Source: Porphyromonadaceae bacterium UBA7141
GTDB taxonomy: Bacteria > Bacteroidota > Bacteroidia > Bacteroidales > Muribaculaceae
Direction: 5' to 3'
Assembly (NCBI GenBank): GCA_002491945.1
Contig: DKWX01000025.1
Location: 1-24,111, forward strand
DNA: 24,111 nt
Position numbers and translations under genes: made by a program. A model generated the notes under the pieces. It saw nothing but the letters and a program-made list of their open reading frames with translations. It ran no database searches and was not told the origin of the DNA. Positions 24,052 through 24,111 of the stretch are shown here, one piece after another (position 1 is the stretch's first letter; every line of letters starts with the position of its first letter).

Positions 24052-24104
24052 TTTTTGTCCTCCTTTTGTCCTCCTATTTCAATTTTACCGATTTTTCGTC
24101 CTCC
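24052..24104 (+). repeat. Three T-tract + GTCCTCC repeats
   Basis: GTCCTCC at 24057-24063, 24068-24074 and 24098-24104, each preceded by TTTTG or TTTTTC. The first two are 11 nt apart, so helically phased. Their place just 3' of a tRNA suggests recombinase-binding sites of an integration site, but no integrase is visible before the window ends. Confidence 0.4.
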
Positions 24105-24111
24105 GCAAAGC

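Overview
The window looks like chromosomal DNA from a Bacteroidales bacterium, most plausibly of the Muribaculaceae type. The grounds are moderately GC-rich coding DNA with AT-rich gaps, Bacteroidota-type promoters (TTTG, about 20 bp, TAnnTTTG), large secreted Ig-like proteins with the C-terminal 'hxNhxG...LxxGhYIVNGxKVxxK' motif, a DUF2723 membrane protein, and an Omp28-like thioredoxin module. The lineage is inferred from these features; no database search was possible.

Left third (1-8145), all on the + strand, is housekeeping. It holds the tail of a TonB-like protein, a divergent alanine-dehydrogenase-like protein, a GT4 glycosyltransferase overlapping nadK, a polyprenyl synthase overlapping rnhB (ATGA), and polA. 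A 22-bp perfect hairpin at 8220-8267 closes the block and faces a small convergent secreted-protein gene on the - strand (8334-8942).

Middle (9400-18643) holds three large secreted proteins, each followed by an intrinsic terminator. The first combines a propeller-like N-terminal region, Ig-like modules, a jelly-roll-like module and an Omp28/thioredoxin-like module with a CxxC. The second and third share about 355 residues and so are tandem paralogs. Two of the three have 200-260 nt leaders containing small ORFs, and the middle one carries an 18-bp perfect hairpin inside its signal-peptide codons. This looks like a locus-specific surface or secretome island.

Right third (18782-24111) starts with a textbook promoter that ends 4 nt before the ATG of a 1057-aa DUF2723 membrane protein, with aroK 2 nt downstream. 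After aroK comes 1.4 kb of non-coding DNA with several signals: short tandem repeats at the aroK end; a probable small RNA gene of about 185 nt with a consensus promoter, a palindrome over the -33 box and an intrinsic terminator; a C-tract block able to form a G-quadruplex on the - strand; a short rubredoxin gene on the - strand; and a tRNA-Leu(CAG) with its own promoter. The tRNA is followed by a hairpin and GTCCTCC repeats that could mark an integration site.

The most promising undescribed items are the small RNA gene at 22938-23158, the near-leaderless promoters, the degenerate active sites in the alanine-dehydrogenase-like and PolA proteins, and the hairpin-bearing, uORF-led secreted-protein island.
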